Part shown: positions 16,354-24,118 of the stretch, in pieces
Numbering within the stretch: the stretch's first letter is position 1
How the letters are laid out: every line of letters begins with the position of its first letter
From: Mycolicibacterium sp.
GTDB taxonomy: Bacteria; Actinomycetota; Actinomycetes; Mycobacteriales; Mycobacteriaceae
Length of the DNA: 64,000 nucleotides
Assembly (NCBI RefSeq): GCF_016462945.1
Contig: NZ_JAEMSG010000001.1
Coordinates: 1-64,000, forward strand
Direction: 5' to 3'
Program-made: the position numbers and the translations under genes
Notes under the pieces: model-generated
Databases searched by the model: none
What the model was told of the DNA's origin: nothing
Seen by the model: only the letters and a program-made list of their open reading frames with translations

Positions 16354-17652
16354 CTAGTTCTCGAGCTTTGGGCTGCCCGCGTCCGTAGCGATCGCCAGCC
16401 CAAGGTCCGCGAGTAGTGCGCTCGCTGCTCGGCGCCCACTCACTAAAGCTCCCTGGATAGACGACGTATCACGGTGGTCGCCGGCGACATAGATGCCACC
16501 CGCCGTGCGTACGGGCCGCTGCAATTCGAAGGGCACCGGCATCGCCGGTAGCGCGTAGGGAATCGGATAACTCGCGAGGAGTTCCCAGTCGCGCGTCGGA
16601 ACGCCGTACAACCACGCAAGGTGCTCGCGCACGGCGTGCTCGTCCCCAGGCGAGTCCCGCACACCGAGCGCCGACGCCGAAATCAGCGCGGTTCCGGCGG
16701 GGGCGTAATCGGGTGCGGCATGGGTGAGGACCACGGTGTTGACAAGTGGTCCGCGGCGATCGCCGTCGAGGATGAGCACCGCCTGCCCGTCGGCGAGATC
16801 CTCGGGCGCACAGGTGGGCCGGTAGTACCAGGTTGTTACCGAACGCGCCGCGGGGGCGCGGATCTGCTCGATGAGCCCGGCGGCGGTCACCGGATCGGTC
16901 GCGACGATGACGGCCTCGGCGCGGTGCGCGTCGCCACCGACGACATCAACAGTCCAACCCGAGACAGCCTGGGCCGAGACCGACGCAACCCGGTGGCCGA
17001 GTCGAACGTCGAGACCGGTCGCCAGTTGTTCGGGGATGCGGGCCATACCCAGTGCCGGCACGCCCGGTGTGCCGCGGACGAAGGACTTCAGTACCACGTC
17101 CAGGAAGCGCCGCGACGTCGTCAACTCGGAATCCAGAAAAACCCCGGACAGGAACGGGCGCAGCAGCCGCTCCATCAGCGTCCGATCCGCACCGGCGCGG
17201 CGCAGCGCCTCCTCGGTCGTGACGTCGGGGTCATTCTCCAGGGATTCAACGGTCCGGACGGCACGGGAGACCGCATAGGCGCCGAAGCGAGCCGTCGACG
17301 CCGGTGAGCCGATGCGCGCCACGAGCGACGGGACCAACCAGGTCGGTTCGCGACGTGGATCGGCGACTCGGTCCACCCGACGGCGCCCGGCCCGGTTGAC
17401 CACGATGCGTGCACCCGCGATGAAGGGCCTCAGGTCGAGTTCCGCGTGGTCGAGGACACGAGCCCCCTCGGGGTAGGCCGGGTTGTACAGCTGGAAGCCG
17501 CGATCGAAGCGGAAACCATCGACGAGATCGGTGCGCACGCGACCGCCCACGCCGTCGGAGGCTTCGAGCACCGTGACCTCGACACCGTGCCGAGTGAGAT
17601 GACGGGCGGCAGCAAGACCGGCCAGCCCTGCTCCCACGACGACGACAGCCAT
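16354..17652 (-). CDS. FAD-dependent amine oxidase / protoporphyrinogen oxidase-like oxidoreductase
   Basis: 432 residues. The FAD-binding Rossmann motif is at the very N-terminus (VVVVGAGLAGLAAARHLTRHGVEVTVLEA), followed by DGVGGRVRTD, the usual amine-oxidase second motif, and a C-terminal FAD motif (GIYVAGDHRDTSSIQGALVSGRRAA). The track start at 17808 adds 52 residues before the dinucleotide fold; the ATG at 17652 is right. Relatives are annotated as amine oxidases, desaturases or PPOX-like enzymes; the substrate is unknown. It is divergent from the photolyase-like gene, 66 bp apart, suggesting shared regulation. Confidence 0.8.
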   Translation of the reverse strand: MAVVVVGAGLAGLAAARHLTRHGVEVTVLEASDGVGGRVRTDLVDGFRFDRGFQLYNPAYPEGARVLDHAELDLRPFIAGARIVVNRAGRRRVDRVADPRREPTWLVPSLVARIGSPASTARFGAYAVSRAVRTVESLENDPDVTTEEALRRAGADRTLMERLLRPFLSGVFLDSELTTSRRFLDVVLKSFVRGTPGVPALGMARIPEQLATGLDVRLGHRVASVSAQAVSGWTVDVVGGDAHRAEAVIVATDPVTAAGLIEQIRAPAARSVTTWYYRPTCAPEDLADGQAVLILDGDRRGPLVNTVVLTHAAPDYAPAGTALISASALGVRDSPGDEHAVREHLAWLYGVPTRDWELLASYPIPYALPAMPVPFELQRPVRTAGGIYVAGDHRDTSSIQGALVSGRRAASALLADLGLAIATDAGSPKLEN

Positions 17653-17718
17653 GGCGGTCACGTTAGTCGCCCCGGGCCGCGATACTGAGGGCATGACAAC
17701 GCGCTGCACGGAAATCGC

Positions 17719-18957
17719 ATGACACCTCAGCGCCTCCCCGATCCCCCGGCGCACGATGAGGTCCCCGCCTGGGTGATGGACCATCTCGGGGATCTGTGCG
17801 CGCCCCAAGCATCAGCAACAGCCGGGTCCCTGCGCGGCGGCCAGTCGGCGGCCGATGCGGCGCTCCAGGCCTACGACGTGGCCGGGTATGCGCGGCGGCG
17901 CAACAACGTCTGGCCGCCGGGAACCCGCGGCGCGTCGCGACTGTCGCCCTATATCCGGCATGGGCTACTGACGCTGCGTGAGGTGTGGGATCACGTGGCC
18001 GGAGGTCCGCAAAGCGACGTGACGAAGTTTCGCGATGAGCTGCTCTGGCAGGAATACGCGCGACATCTCTACGCGCGCTTGGGAACAGCGTCGCGCCACT
18101 CATTTCGGTTCGTCGTTGACGAGCGTACCGCTGACACCGGTCCGGCACCGACGAGCAATCCGTGGTCATCGTCGGCGAAGTGTCTGGACTCATCCTGGTC
18201 GGAGCTGGTGTCGGACGGTTGGCTCACCAATCAGACCCGCATGTGGCTCGCCTCGCAGTGGAGTGTCCGCGAGGGGCTGGGCTGGCGCGACGGCGAAGAC
18301 CTGATGTACCGACACCTGGTGGACGGCTCCCGCGCAGCCAACCGGCTGGGCTGGCAATGGACCGTCGGCGCACTCACCGGCAAGGCCTACGGGTTCTCCC
18401 GATGGCAGGTGGAGAAGCGCGCACCGGGTCTGTGCGCGACCTGCCCGCTGGAACACAACTGTCCGATCACGGACTGGCCTGCCACCCAGGAGCGGGAGCC
18501 CCTGGCTTTCAGCGACCCCCGGCTGCGACGCGACGACAATCTCGCGGCGACGGCCGGACCGTCGACAGCCCAGCAGTCGGCGACGCCGGAGGCCGTGTGG
18601 ATGACCGCGGAGAGCCTCGGCGATCGCGACCCCGCGGCTGCGGCGTATCCGGACCTACCCGTGGTGTTCGTATTCGACGAGCCACTACTGCGCCGATTGC
18701 GGCTTTCGGTGAATCGGCTTGTCTTCCTTGCACAGTCGGTTGCCGACCTCTCGACGCGCAGGGAAGTTCAGCTCTGGCTCGGTGACCCGGTAGAGGTGCT
18801 GCAGGGCCGGCGACTGGCTGCCACCTTCGCACCCGTCCCAGGCTGGAAGTCCCGGGCCGCCCGCCTCGATGTGGTCGCGTTGCATCCATGGCCGTGGCTC
18901 CAGCGCCCGCGGTCAGGTTCGATAACCTCGTACACCGCATGGAGTAGGGGGCGGTGA
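17719..18957 (+). CDS. Photolyase/cryptochrome FAD-domain protein with unusual domain order
   Basis: 412 residues. Residues 40-260 match the alpha-helical FAD-binding domain of photolyases and cryptochromes (SRLSPYIRHGLLTLREVW, ELLWQEYARHLY, NQTRMWLASQW, YRHLVDGSRAANRLGWQWTVG). There is no N-terminal antenna domain. Instead a C-terminal segment (about 310-412, VVFVFDEPLLRRLRLSVNRLVFLAQSVADL) looks like a short photolyase alpha/beta fold placed after the FAD domain. Cys155, Cys239, Cys242 and Cys248 could hold an iron-sulfur cluster as in FeS-type bacterial photolyases. Likely a blue-light or DNA-repair flavoprotein. Its last codons recur at 14807. Confidence 0.8.
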   Translation: MTPQRLPDPPAHDEVPAWVMDHLGDLCAPQASATAGSLRGGQSAADAALQAYDVAGYARRRNNVWPPGTRGASRLSPYIRHGLLTLREVWDHVAGGPQSDVTKFRDELLWQEYARHLYARLGTASRHSFRFVVDERTADTGPAPTSNPWSSSAKCLDSSWSELVSDGWLTNQTRMWLASQWSVREGLGWRDGEDLMYRHLVDGSRAANRLGWQWTVGALTGKAYGFSRWQVEKRAPGLCATCPLEHNCPITDWPATQEREPLAFSDPRLRRDDNLAATAGPSTAQQSATPEAVWMTAESLGDRDPAAAAYPDLPVVFVFDEPLLRRLRLSVNRLVFLAQSVADLSTRREVQLWLGDPVEVLQGRRLAATFAPVPGWKSRAARLDVVALHPWPWLQRPRSGSITSYTAWSRGR

Positions 18958-18973
18958 TGCGTCGTTCCGCTAT

Positions 18974-19519
18974 CTAGTCGAGTCCCGGTAGTCCATCGAG
19001 GCTCACGGCGTTGCTCTTGGCCCGGTACGCGGCGAGTCCCTGCGGCCCCTTCTTGTCCGACCACAGGTCGAGCACGTCGCGATCGGCGACGTAGGCCATC
19101 TGCGGCACCGCGTAGCCGCAGGAGTCGGCGATCCGATCCACGTCAATGACGATGACTGACCGGGTGCCCGGATTCCGCGGAAACCGCTGCACCAATTCTG
19201 CGAACTCGGCATCGCCAGGTACTACCACTCGACCACGCCCGTGCAGTCGAACGATCTGCGGCCGCCCGTCGAACGCCGTGAACATCAGCACGATCCGGCC
19301 GTTTTCACGTAGATGGGCGATGGTCTCCACACCACTACCGGTGAGATCGAGATATGCGACAGTCGTTGGCCCCAGCACTGCGAAGGTTCCGATCCCGCCC
19401 TTCGGTGACGCATTGATCAACCCGTCGCCGGCCAGTGGTGCGGTGGCGACCACGAACATCGGCTGCGCGATGAGCCACGCTGCCATCTGATCATCGATCT
19501 GTTCGAAGACCTTCGCCAT
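18974..19519 (-). CDS. Pyridoxamine 5'-phosphate oxidase family protein
   Basis: 181 residues with the split-barrel FMN-binding fold: MFVVATAPLAGDGLINASPKGG, TVAYLDLTGSGVETIAHLRENGRIVLMF, and LHGRGRVV. This subgroup (PPOX, putative) is common in mycobacteria and binds FMN, F420 or heme; which one is not decidable here. It is not PdxH, since the PLP-binding C-terminus is absent. It converges with the photolyase-like gene, with 16 bp between stops. Confidence 0.82.
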   Translation of the reverse strand: MAKVFEQIDDQMAAWLIAQPMFVVATAPLAGDGLINASPKGGIGTFAVLGPTTVAYLDLTGSGVETIAHLRENGRIVLMFTAFDGRPQIVRLHGRGRVVVPGDAEFAELVQRFPRNPGTRSVIVIDVDRIADSCGYAVPQMAYVADRDVLDLWSDKKGPQGLAAYRAKSNAVSLDGLPGLD

Positions 19520-19551
19520 GGGGCAAGGCTACAGCGGCCTTCAAAGTCTAG

Positions 19552-19899
19552 TTATTCGATCCTGTCCACACTAACGAAGGCCGCAAGATCGGCCACGTCC
19601 CGATTCTGGTCGTAGGCGCGCAGAAGTTCGATATAGCGCGTTTTGTCGAGGTGTCCAGTCATCGGTGTGGTCCCAGCGGTAGGCAATGGCGCAGAGCGCA
19701 TTACGCAGTTCAACGGCAATGAACCGTCGATAGCCGCTGGCATCAACTCGTCGGTTACGCGGTCCTGCAACCTTTGTTCTAGGTCGTATACGGCGGCGCG
19801 AGTGATGGGCTCACCCAAGACGACGACAACCTCGGGAAGCAGCGCGGCCAGCTCGTCAAGCGGAAGTGGAGTCTGACCGTAGCCGGGTATCAGCGACAT
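19552..19899 (-). pseudogene. Fic/DOC protein remnant lacking its catalytic core
   Basis: The ORF begins like a chromosomal Fic-family protein (MSLIPGYGQTPLPLDELAALLPEVV, then ITRAAVYDLEQRLQDRVTDELMPAAIDGSL) and ends like one (LDKTRYIELLRAYDQNRDVADLAAFV). Between them only a short out-of-frame piece survives, which in another frame reads ELRNALCAIAYRWDHTDDWT, a normal inner segment. The HPFxxGNGR AMP-transfer loop, about 100 residues, is gone through at least two deletions. The protein cannot act as an adenylyltransferase. Confidence 0.75.
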
Positions 19900-20026
19900 C
19901 AATGCCCGGGCGGCTGCTGCTCTGCAATGTAGGCCGCAACGGTGGCTGACCGAATCTAGCGCGCACCCCCGCCTTCTTGACGGCAGCTTTCGACACCACC
20001 ACCTTCTTAGCGGACTGGCGCTCCAC
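19856..20026 (-). pseudogene. Short basic ORF upstream of the fic remnant, probably a fragment
   Basis: A GTG at 20026 with a GGAGGTGTAGTT ribosome-binding site starts MERQSAKKVVVSKAAVKKAGVRARFG, a Lys-rich head that could belong to the partner gene often found before such Fic genes. After about 26 residues the sequence loses any plausible pattern and overlaps the fic remnant out of frame. Identity uncertain. Confidence 0.35.
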
Positions 20027-20146
20027 AACTACACCTCCAAACAAAACGATCGGCGTAGCCCCAAATCCTACGGCCACACCGCAAACCTTGAACAGGGCAT
20101 TTAGCGCCCACTGCCTCCTGCACTGGTCCCCACAGATCGCCCGGGT

Positions 20147-20260
20147 GTTGGGACAGCGACGGTGGCCGCCGTGACGTTCGCCAACGGGGGCGACAACATC
20201 GGTGTCTACGTTCCCGTATTCGCGATCGCCGGACCTTCGGGCATGCCTGCCTACGAGACG
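20147..20260 (+). pseudogene. cadD-type transporter fragment, copy 2
   Basis: About 105 bases match 15185-15292 with only a handful of differences and encode VAAVTFANGGDNIGVYVPVFAIAGPSGMPAY, the conserved loop and helix of CadD transporters. The sequence on either side does not continue the gene. The differences between the two copies mean that they come from two diverged cadD genes, not from a fresh duplication. Confidence 0.7.
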
Positions 20261-20297
20261 CTTTTCTCATCGGGGCTGCGGCCTCAGCGTCAACTCC

Positions 20298-20708
20298 CTA
20301 TCGTTGCCCAGCCACCGGAGGCACAGGCGTTGTTGAGGCCGGCGTCGAGCTCTTCTCTACGCCGGGTCCCATACCGGGCATCCCGCCAGGCCCCATGCTC
20401 CCAGGCATCTCACCGGGCCCCATGCCGCCCTGTCCCATTTCTCCGGGCTGCTTCTTCATCATCGGGCAGCAGCCGCCCATCGGGGCGCCGGGTTGCATCT
20501 GGCCACCCTGTGGGCCTCGGTGCCACCCATAGCCGCCCGTGGCGCGGGCCGCGAAGAAGCCAGAAAAGAAAACGACCCCGACGATTAACAGGACCCCGGC
20601 GACGATGCCCACCCAGGCAAGGGCGCGGTAGAGCCGGCTGTTTCGGTGAGCATCCTCGGTGGCGGCCACCGGCGTGAGGATAGTTGTGGTTTCTGAAGAT
20701 TCGGTCAT
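20298..20708 (-). CDS. Small membrane protein with Met/Gly/Pro-rich outer tail, metal cluster
   Basis: 136 residues: a short cytoplasmic head, one membrane helix (ALAWVGIVAGVLLIVGVVFFSGFFAA) and an extracellular tail rich in Met, Gly and Pro (GGCCPMMKKQPGEMGQGGMGPGEMPGSMGPGGMPGMGPG). The CC pair and MxxM spacing are typical of copper-binding tails. It faces away from the two-component genes and shares their intergenic region, which carries two copies of the 17-bp direct repeat. Likely a copper-responsive membrane protein; no enzymatic domain. Confidence 0.65.
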   Translation of the reverse strand: MTESSETTTILTPVAATEDAHRNSRLYRALAWVGIVAGVLLIVGVVFFSGFFAARATGGYGWHRGPQGGQMQPGAPMGGCCPMMKKQPGEMGQGGMGPGEMPGSMGPGGMPGMGPGVEKSSTPASTTPVPPVAGQR

Positions 20709-20851
20709 TGTGGCGTTCCCTCCATGCTGGTAGTCGGCTTTGCAGCTAGGGCCTCATGAAGGAGCGACCTTGTTGCGGGTACGCCCCGCCCCTTCTGGCG
20801 GATCGGAGCTTATCTTCTGCTGCCCGGCTCAGATATTTGGTATTTGTTTTG

Positions 20852-20868
20852 TCAAGATTTACTCAAGA
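20852..20868 (+). promoter_or_regulatory. Metal-cluster direct repeat, copy A
   Basis: TCAAGATTTACTCAAGA holds two CAAGA half-sites whose starts are 11 bp apart, the spacing OmpR-type response regulators use. It matches copy B at 14 of 17 positions. Located 144 bp from the start of the leftward membrane-protein gene. Confidence 0.55.
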
Positions 20869-21122
20869 CCGCCGACACCGGCAGAACACCAATCGGCCCT
20901 CAGGAAGTCACGGGTCGAGAGCACCGCAAAGTGCAGCGCCGCATCGTCCGCAAGCCATCGGATAGGCGAGAGTTCGCTCGCTCAAAGGTACATCGGCCTT
21001 GGCCTGGCGCTCACTGGCGCGGTGCGCAGACGGCGAGGAAGCCACTCCGATTCCGATCCCGTCGTTGTCCAATTCTTCTTTCACCGTCCTCCGCGCCGCC
21101 ATCGCGTTTGGTGTTGGTTGTA

Positions 21123-21139
21123 TGAAGATTCGCTCAAGA
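21123..21139 (+). promoter_or_regulatory. Metal-cluster direct repeat, copy B
   Basis: TGAAGATTCGCTCAAGA, half-sites GAAGA and CAAGA 11 bp apart, 36 bp upstream of the response-regulator start. The position suits autoregulation by the encoded OmpR-type regulator. Confidence 0.6.
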
Positions 21140-21175
21140 CGCAGCACCTGCGCGGCGACACGGCACGATGAAGGC

Positions 21176-21916
21176 ATGGATCTCATCTCCGAGTTCGCTT
21201 CCGGCATTACCGACCTGGGCTATCGCGCCCTGGTGGTCGACGACGAGGCGCCACTGGCCGACGTAGTCGCCAGCTATCTCCGTCGCGACCATTTCGCGGT
21301 CACCGTGTGCCACACCGGGGCCGAGGCATTGGCGGTGGCACGGGAGGTCGATCCCGATGTGGTGGTACTCGATCTGGGGTTGCCGGGAATCGACGGGTTG
21401 GAGGTGTGCCGGCAGTTGCGGACGTTTTCCGACGCCTATGTGGTGATGCTGACCGCGCGCGACACCGAGATGGACACCATCGTCGGCCTGTCAGTGGGGG
21501 CCGACGACTACGTGACCAAACCGTTCAGTCCCCGGGAACTGGTCGCGAGAATCAGGGCGATGCTGCGACGACCCCGCACCGTCGGCGCGCCGGCCGCAGA
21601 AGCGGCGCTCCCCGCGCGTGCGTTCGGCCCGCTGTCGATCGCCATCGCCAGCCGCCAGGTGTTCCTCGACGACGCGCTGATCCCCTTGACCCGCACCGAG
21701 TTCGACATCCTCGCCGCGCTGTCCTCGCGACCCGGCGTGGTGTGGAGCCGCCGCCAACTCATCGACGCCGTATGGGGCGAACCCTGGGTAGGCAACGATC
21801 ACCTCGTCGACGTCCACGTCGGGCACCTGCGGCACAAACTCGCCGACGACCCGGCCGACCCGAGGTTCGTCTTCACCGTCCGAGGCGTGGGCTATCGGAT
21901 GGGCAGCGGCGAGTGA
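21176..21916 (+). CDS. OmpR-family response regulator
   Basis: 246 residues. The receiver domain has acidic pocket residues Asp22 and Asp23, phosphoacceptor Asp66 (VVVLDLGLPG), Thr93 and Lys115 (VTKPFSPREL). The C-terminal winged helix matches OmpR/PhoB (TRTEFDILAALSSRPGVVWSRRQLIDAVWG, ending FVFTVRGVGYRMG). The ATG at 21176 gives the expected length; the track ORF adds an unlikely 59-residue extension. Its stop overlaps the kinase GTG by four bases. Being flanked by CopZ and DUF305 genes, it probably responds to copper or a related metal, and the 17-bp direct repeats nearby are its likely targets. Confidence 0.87.
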   Translation: MDLISEFASGITDLGYRALVVDDEAPLADVVASYLRRDHFAVTVCHTGAEALAVAREVDPDVVVLDLGLPGIDGLEVCRQLRTFSDAYVVMLTARDTEMDTIVGLSVGADDYVTKPFSPRELVARIRAMLRRPRTVGAPAAEAALPARAFGPLSIAIASRQVFLDDALIPLTRTEFDILAALSSRPGVVWSRRQLIDAVWGEPWVGNDHLVDVHVGHLRHKLADDPADPRFVFTVRGVGYRMGSGE

Positions 21917-23070
21917 CCGCGCACACGCCGCCGAACGGCTTCGGGATGCGCCGGCGGCTGCTGCTCGCCCAGACTCTGGTGCTACTCGCGGGCGGTGTCA
22001 CCACCTGGTTGGTCGCTCTGATGGTCGGGCCGGCGTTGTTCCGTGAGCATCTGCACCGGGCCGGGGTGGCGCACGACTCTAACGAGCAGTTCCACGCCGA
22101 ACAGGCCTACCAGCACGCCACCGCAATATCCATCGCGGTGGCGATCACAGTGGCGGCGTTGACCGCGTTCGTGGTCACCGCCTACCTGAGCCGACGCCTG
22201 CAACGCTCCGTCACTGAATTGTCGGCAGCGGCGTCCGCAGTCGCCGAGGGCCGCTACGACATCAGGGTCGCCCCTCCCCGGCTGGGTGACGAATTCGATG
22301 AACTGACAATGGCTTTCAATGGAATGGCCCAACGCCTCCAAGCGGTGGAGTCCACCCGCCGACAAGTGTTCGGCGACCTCGCCCACGAGATCCGCACCCC
22401 GGTATCGGTGCTGGAGGCCTACCTAGAAGCCGTTGAGGACGGGGTGAAGACCCTCGACCCACACACCATCGCACTGCTGCGCGAGCAGACCGGTCGACTC
22501 GTGCGGTTCGCCGCCGACGCCGCCTCCCTGGCCCAGGCTGAAGAAGCTCACTTCGCCATCGCAACGGCATGGGTAGACACCCAGGAGCTCGTCGGCGCGG
22601 TGAGCGCCGCAGTCGCCGACCGCTACGCCGCGAAACATGTCACCCTGACCACCGGGGTGAGCACGCCGGTCCGACTGTGGGCCGACCGCCAACGACTGAC
22701 CCAGGTACTGAGCAACCTGCTCGACAACGCTTTGCGTCACACTCCCGGCGGCGGTCATGTCACACTCACCGCCGCCCGAAACGGCACCGACGCGGTCTTC
22801 ACCGTCGCCGACGACGGCGAAGGCATCACCGCCGAACACGTACCGCACATCTTCGAACGGTTCTACCGCGCCGATTCCGCCCGCGATCGAGGCCGAGGAG
22901 GCTCCGGCATTGGACTGGCCATCGCCAAAGCACTGACCGAGGCCCACTGCGGCCACATCAGTGTGGCCAGCCGTGGACCCGGTCACGGCAGCACCTTCAC
23001 CGTGACGATGCCGATCCAATCGCCGACGGTAATTCGGGATCAGCGCGAGGGCGCTGCGACCAGTTCGTAG
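21913..23070 (+). CDS. Sensor histidine kinase paired with the upstream regulator
   Basis: 385 residues: membrane helix (LLLAQTLVLLAGGVTTWLVALMVG), a short outer loop of about 30 residues, second helix (ISIAVAITVAALTAFVVTAYL), HAMP linker, HisKA box FGDLAHEIRTPVSVLEAY with His158, N box (LTQVLSNLLDNALRHTPGGG) and G boxes (VADDGEGI, GGSGIGLAIA). The sensing loop is short and holds three His (HLHRAGVAHDSNEQFH), possible metal ligands. The GTG at 21913 overlaps the regulator stop. The last 31 bases overlap the converging copZ-like gene. Confidence 0.86.
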   Translation: MTAHTPPNGFGMRRRLLLAQTLVLLAGGVTTWLVALMVGPALFREHLHRAGVAHDSNEQFHAEQAYQHATAISIAVAITVAALTAFVVTAYLSRRLQRSVTELSAAASAVAEGRYDIRVAPPRLGDEFDELTMAFNGMAQRLQAVESTRRQVFGDLAHEIRTPVSVLEAYLEAVEDGVKTLDPHTIALLREQTGRLVRFAADAASLAQAEEAHFAIATAWVDTQELVGAVSAAVADRYAAKHVTLTTGVSTPVRLWADRQRLTQVLSNLLDNALRHTPGGGHVTLTAARNGTDAVFTVADDGEGITAEHVPHIFERFYRADSARDRGRGGSGIGLAIAKALTEAHCGHISVASRGPGHGSTFTVTMPIQSPTVIRDQREGAATSS

Positions 23071-23270
23071 CCGGCGCGCGCCACGGCGTCACGTACCGCG
23101 TCTTGGTCCATGCCAGCCAAGCTGGTCACCGTGACGGTCGAATCACCCTGCGGGACAACATCCACGGTGACACCAGAGACCGTGTCGAGTGCTTCGAGTT
23201 CGGCGGTCACCGCGCCCACACAATGCCCGCACGTCATTCCCCGGACCTGATACGTCTGCGTCTGAGACAT
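23040..23270 (-). CDS. copZ: CopZ-like heavy-metal-associated domain protein
   Basis: A 76-residue protein that is a single ferredoxin-like HMA domain: YQVRGMTCGHCVGAVTAELEAL with the metal-binding Cys14 and Cys17, and a VTVTSLAGMDQDAVRDAVARAGYEL second half. This is the layout of CopZ copper chaperones. No P-type ATPase, its normal partner, is in the window. It lies eight bases after the DUF305 gene on the same strand and overlaps the tail of the kinase gene by 31 bp on the other. Confidence 0.87.
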   Translation of the reverse strand: MSQTQTYQVRGMTCGHCVGAVTAELEALDTVSGVTVDVVPQGDSTVTVTSLAGMDQDAVRDAVARAGYELVAAPSR

Positions 23271-23278
23271 CGTGACCC

Positions 23279-23944
23279 CTACAGTGAGGCCAGGATCTGG
23301 TTCATGGTGTCGATCTCCGTCTGCTGGCTTTCCAGGATCGAATTAGCCAGCGCGACAGCAGCAGGCGACTGACCGTTCTTGGCCTCACCCTGGGCCATGG
23401 TCAGCGCACCCTGGTGGTGCTTGACCATCCCGGTCAGGAAGAGCTTGCTGGCCTCCACGCCCTGGGCGTTCTTCAACGCATCCATCTGAGCTGCCGACAT
23501 CATCCCGTCCATCCCGGACATGCCACCCATGCCCGGCATATCGTCCATTCCCGGCATTCCGCTCATGCTCGGCATGCTGCTCATGCCGCCCATGCCCCAC
23601 TGGCTCATCCAGCCCTGCATCTGCTCGATCTCCGGTCCCTGGGCGGCCTTGATCTGCTGAGCCAGGTCGACCACTCGCGGGTCGATGCCCTGCTTGGCCA
23701 AGATGATGTCGCTCATCTCAATAGCCTGCTGATGATGCGCGATCATCATGTGGGCGAAGTCCATGTCGGCCTGGTTGTGTGCCGCTGCCGACGCCGCGGA
23801 CGAGGTCGCGGCCGTCGAGGGGGCTACCGATGACGTCGCTTCCTTGGTCGCGGAATTACTACACGCCCCGATGACGGCGACCGCGGCCAACGCGGCCACC
23901 CCGGTCGCCACAGTCCTTGTCTTGTTCACAAAAGATCCCTTCAT
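23279..23944 (-). CDS. DUF305 lipoprotein with Met-rich copper-binding loop
   Basis: From the ATG at 23944 a lipoprotein signal (VATGVAALAAVAVIGAC) leads into a Ser/Ala linker and a DUF305 domain of the ferritin-like type: MDFAHMMIAHHQQAIEMSD and LTGMVKHHQGALTMAQGEA carry the paired His. Between them is a Met-rich insert (MGGMSSMPSMSGMPGMDDMPGMGGMSGMDGMM) with many MxxM units suited to Cu(I). It is probably an outer-face copper sequestering or transfer protein, made with CopZ from the promoter carrying repeat copy C. Confidence 0.86.
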   Translation of the reverse strand: MKGSFVNKTRTVATGVAALAAVAVIGACSNSATKEATSSVAPSTAATSSAASAAAHNQADMDFAHMMIAHHQQAIEMSDIILAKQGIDPRVVDLAQQIKAAQGPEIEQMQGWMSQWGMGGMSSMPSMSGMPGMDDMPGMGGMSGMDGMMSAAQMDALKNAQGVEASKLFLTGMVKHHQGALTMAQGEAKNGQSPAAVALANSILESQQTEIDTMNQILASL

Positions 23945-24018
23945 CGAAACCACTAGGTCGGTTTACGTTTCGCTGTCCAGCCTGCTGCGCTGGGACAGGG
24001 ATTGCCCTAGTCATTCTG

Positions 24019-24035
24019 TGAAGATTCGATAAAGA
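24019..24035 (+). promoter_or_regulatory. Metal-cluster direct repeat, copy C
   Basis: TGAAGATTCGATAAAGA matches copy B at 15 of 17 positions and keeps the 11-bp spaced half-sites. It lies between the divergent DUF305 and L,D-transpeptidase genes and could control both. Confidence 0.55.
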
Positions 24036-24118
24036 ACGGCGTCCTCGGCCACGGCCTGGGGTTTGCGGTGCCAGATTTGATGGTGAGCCACGTGTCAGCA
24101 TCGGAGGGGGACACCCCC

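Larger units (their letters stand above)
20709..21175. other. 467-bp control region between the small membrane protein and the response regulator
   Basis: No credible gene is present; ORFs here lack start signals and family features. It contains two copies of the metal-cluster direct repeat (20852 and 21123) and an AT-rich stretch (ATATTTGGTATTTG at 20832) unusual for this genome, probably promoter DNA for the leftward gene. Confidence 0.5.

Noticed and set aside
21307-21912. N-terminal extension of the histidine kinase ORF (track start at 21307)
   Set aside because: It lies over the response regulator in another frame and is Arg-rich shadow sequence; the GTG at 21913 is the coupled start.
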